Shown here piece after piece: positions 13,981-15,085 of a stretch of 15,085 nucleotides of DNA. The notes under the pieces were generated by a model. The model made no database searches. It saw only the letters and a list, made by a program, of their open reading frames with translations, and was not told the DNA's origin. Position 1 is the first letter of the stretch, and each line of letters opens with the position of its first letter. A program made the translations under genes and the position numbers. Where the stretch lies: the NCBI GenBank assembly GCA_036562565.1, contig DATCJY010000056.1:1-15085 (forward strand). Direction: 5' to 3'. Source of the stretch: DATCJY01 sp036562565 (GTDB taxonomy: Bacteria; Bacteroidota; Bacteroidia; Flavobacteriales_D; Sanyastnellaceae).

Positions 13981-14434
13981 CCGCCCCTTCATGTAAAAGT
14001 TACAACGCCCGCTGTCAACAATGGAGAGCCGCATCAGGTGCTGATTTCGCTCGGTGGGTGCTAGCGATGGCAAAATGAACGCGCAAGGTGCTTGTGTGTT
14101 AATGACTTTGAGGAGGAGTGGAGTGAGCGGCAGCGAAATGCGACACGATGCGTACCGTGCGGCAAAAGTTGTAGGCTGCAAGTGTTAATAAATAAAGAAG
14201 TGTCCCCCATTCGTGGGACTGTGAAAAAAAATTAATGCCTCTTGTGTTAAATAGGATGCGACATATCAAATTCCCTTTCTACTTGCATACAGAATTCTAT
14301 TCGCGTACCTAATACAAATCGCTATAAACAAGAGCCATCAAAGCCTCTTTGACCACTGATTTGTCATCGGTACGGCTTAGGATGACCAACGATTGCTTAG
14401 TTAGTTAAACACCTCCCTTCTTTAATTTCAACTC
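13981..14434. other. Long intergenic region without a convincing gene
   Basis: Between the GT117 promoter and the repeat-protein gene. The left half (to about 14185) is GC-richer and contains a 74-codon minus-strand open frame with no recognisable domain. The right half is AT-rich. Small hairpins are present: GTCCC/GGGAC (14202-14219) followed by a run of A, TCAAAG-cct-CTTTGA (14338-14352), and GTCATC/GATGAC (14363-14386). The last two could be leader structures of the downstream gene. No tRNA or clear riboswitch is recognised. Confidence 0.5.
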
Positions 14435-15085
14435 ATGTCCATGAAAGTATTTTTACTTCAGGCGAAATCGCTATTCTACAAATCCATTATCACCGCTGTG
14501 CTTCTTGCTGTTTATTCGGTGATGCACGCAACGGAGTATTATTGGCAACCAACCACTGGCTCCACAGCTTGGGCTACAGCATCAGCATGGAATACAGAGC
14601 CGGATGGTTCCGGTACATCTGCCATTCCGCAAGCCGGTGATACGGTGTATTTCAATAACGGAGGAACATCTACTGTGACCTTCGTTAATGGCTCAACTAA
14701 CAATGTTGGAAGTATTATTGTTTCGGATAATACGACCGTAACCTTTCAAAATGCGTCCGGTACTACCAACGCTGTTTTGAATATAACAACCACAACAGGA
14801 GTTGGGCTGTTTGTAGAAGAAGGTTCGAGTCTTTTGGTACTCCATTCCAGCGGCACCAACCGACCGATGAGTGTGGTCATTCAGAATGCCGGACTTACTT
14901 CTGAGATAGCCGGAACGGTAACGCTCAATTTAGGAACTACTCACAACTTGCGTGAGGTGTTGGTTACCGGAACATTGAATGTGGGCGGAGCTACAGTCAC
15001 CATGCCCAATGCAATTATTGAAGGGACATTGAATATGTCGAGTGGTGCAATTACCATCGCCAACGTTACTGTTAATGGAACATTG
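14435..15085 (+). CDS. Secreted beta-strand repeat protein, N-terminal part (truncated by window end)
   Basis: The frame is open from ATG 14435 to the last base, 217 codons with no stop. ATG 14441, two codons later, is an equal alternative start. An N-terminal signal sequence is clear: basic residues, a hydrophobic stretch SIITAVLLAVYSVM (about 18-31), then HATEYYW with a likely cleavage site near residue 33. The mature region is rich in Thr, Asn, Gly and Ser with almost no Lys or Arg, and strand-like. Near the end the motif xxGTLN recurs with its Gly at residues 179, 197 and 215, an exact 18-residue period suggesting a right-handed beta-helix or beta-solenoid. The WATASAWNTEPDGSGTSAIPQAGDTVYFNN block resembles the start of large Bacteroidota surface or adhesin-like proteins. 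These often end in a type IX secretion signal, which is outside the window. Function inferred only as surface/adhesion. Confidence 0.8.
   Translation, partial: MSMKVFLLQAKSLFYKSIITAVLLAVYSVMHATEYYWQPTTGSTAWATASAWNTEPDGSGTSAIPQAGDTVYFNNGGTSTVTFVNGSTNNVGSIIVSDNTTVTFQNASGTTNAVLNITTTTGVGLFVEEGSSLLVLHSSGTNRPMSVVIQNAGLTSEIAGTVTLNLGTTHNLREVLVTGTLNVGGATVTMPNAIIEGTLNMSSGAITIANVTVNGTL

Noticed and set aside
13957..14181. 74-codon minus-strand open frame upstream of the GT117 gene
   Set aside because: No recognisable domain, signal or membrane pattern that would support it, and it runs into the candidate promoter of the GT117 gene. Kept only as part of the intergenic region.

Overview
The window looks like chromosomal DNA of a member of the Bacteroidota. 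The evidence is a large DUF2723/GT117-type membrane protein, a WG-repeat lipid-free secreted protein, candidate -7 promoter elements of the TAnnTTTG kind in front of several genes, no clear Shine-Dalgarno sequences, and a typical cdsA-psd pair. The order or genus cannot be fixed from this sequence. Gene order is a mosaic of housekeeping genes separated by short intergenic regions with clear hairpin terminators.

Layout. 1-282 is the 3' end of an endonuclease/exonuclease/phosphatase-fold gene (+), which converges on a WG-repeat secreted protein (338-856, -) across a shared palindromic terminator. 1060-2540 is a cdsA-psd phospholipid operon (+) whose genes overlap by four bases. 2562-3480 is a mobile or repeat region: tandem 50-bp repeats, REP-like double hairpins in both orientations, and an IS200-type REP-associated tyrosine transposase (RAYT, 2967-3437). 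3555-5741 is a large orphan radical SAM protein with a B12-binding-like N-terminus and CX4CX2C cysteine spacing. Then come rlmN (5966-7051), a dicarboxylate/amino-acid symporter (7164-8411), an isocitrate lyase/PEP mutase-like protein (8575-9336) and purQ (9448-10140), all on +. Two strong hairpins separate purQ from the convergent 1204-residue GT117/DUF2723 protein (10294-13908, -). A gene-free stretch of about 500 bp follows, and the window ends inside a secreted repeat protein (14435 onward, +) with exact 18-residue repeats.

Functional links. CdsA makes CDP-diacylglycerol and Psd makes phosphatidylethanolamine, with PS synthase missing from the window. RlmN and PurQ are core RNA-modification and purine enzymes. 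The most unusual part is the RAYT cassette: a single-strand transposase gene bounded by inverted copies of a two-hairpin unit with a conserved linker. One copy sits between the RAYT stop codon and the start of the radical SAM gene. I did not find a defence island, CRISPR array, tRNA or rRNA.
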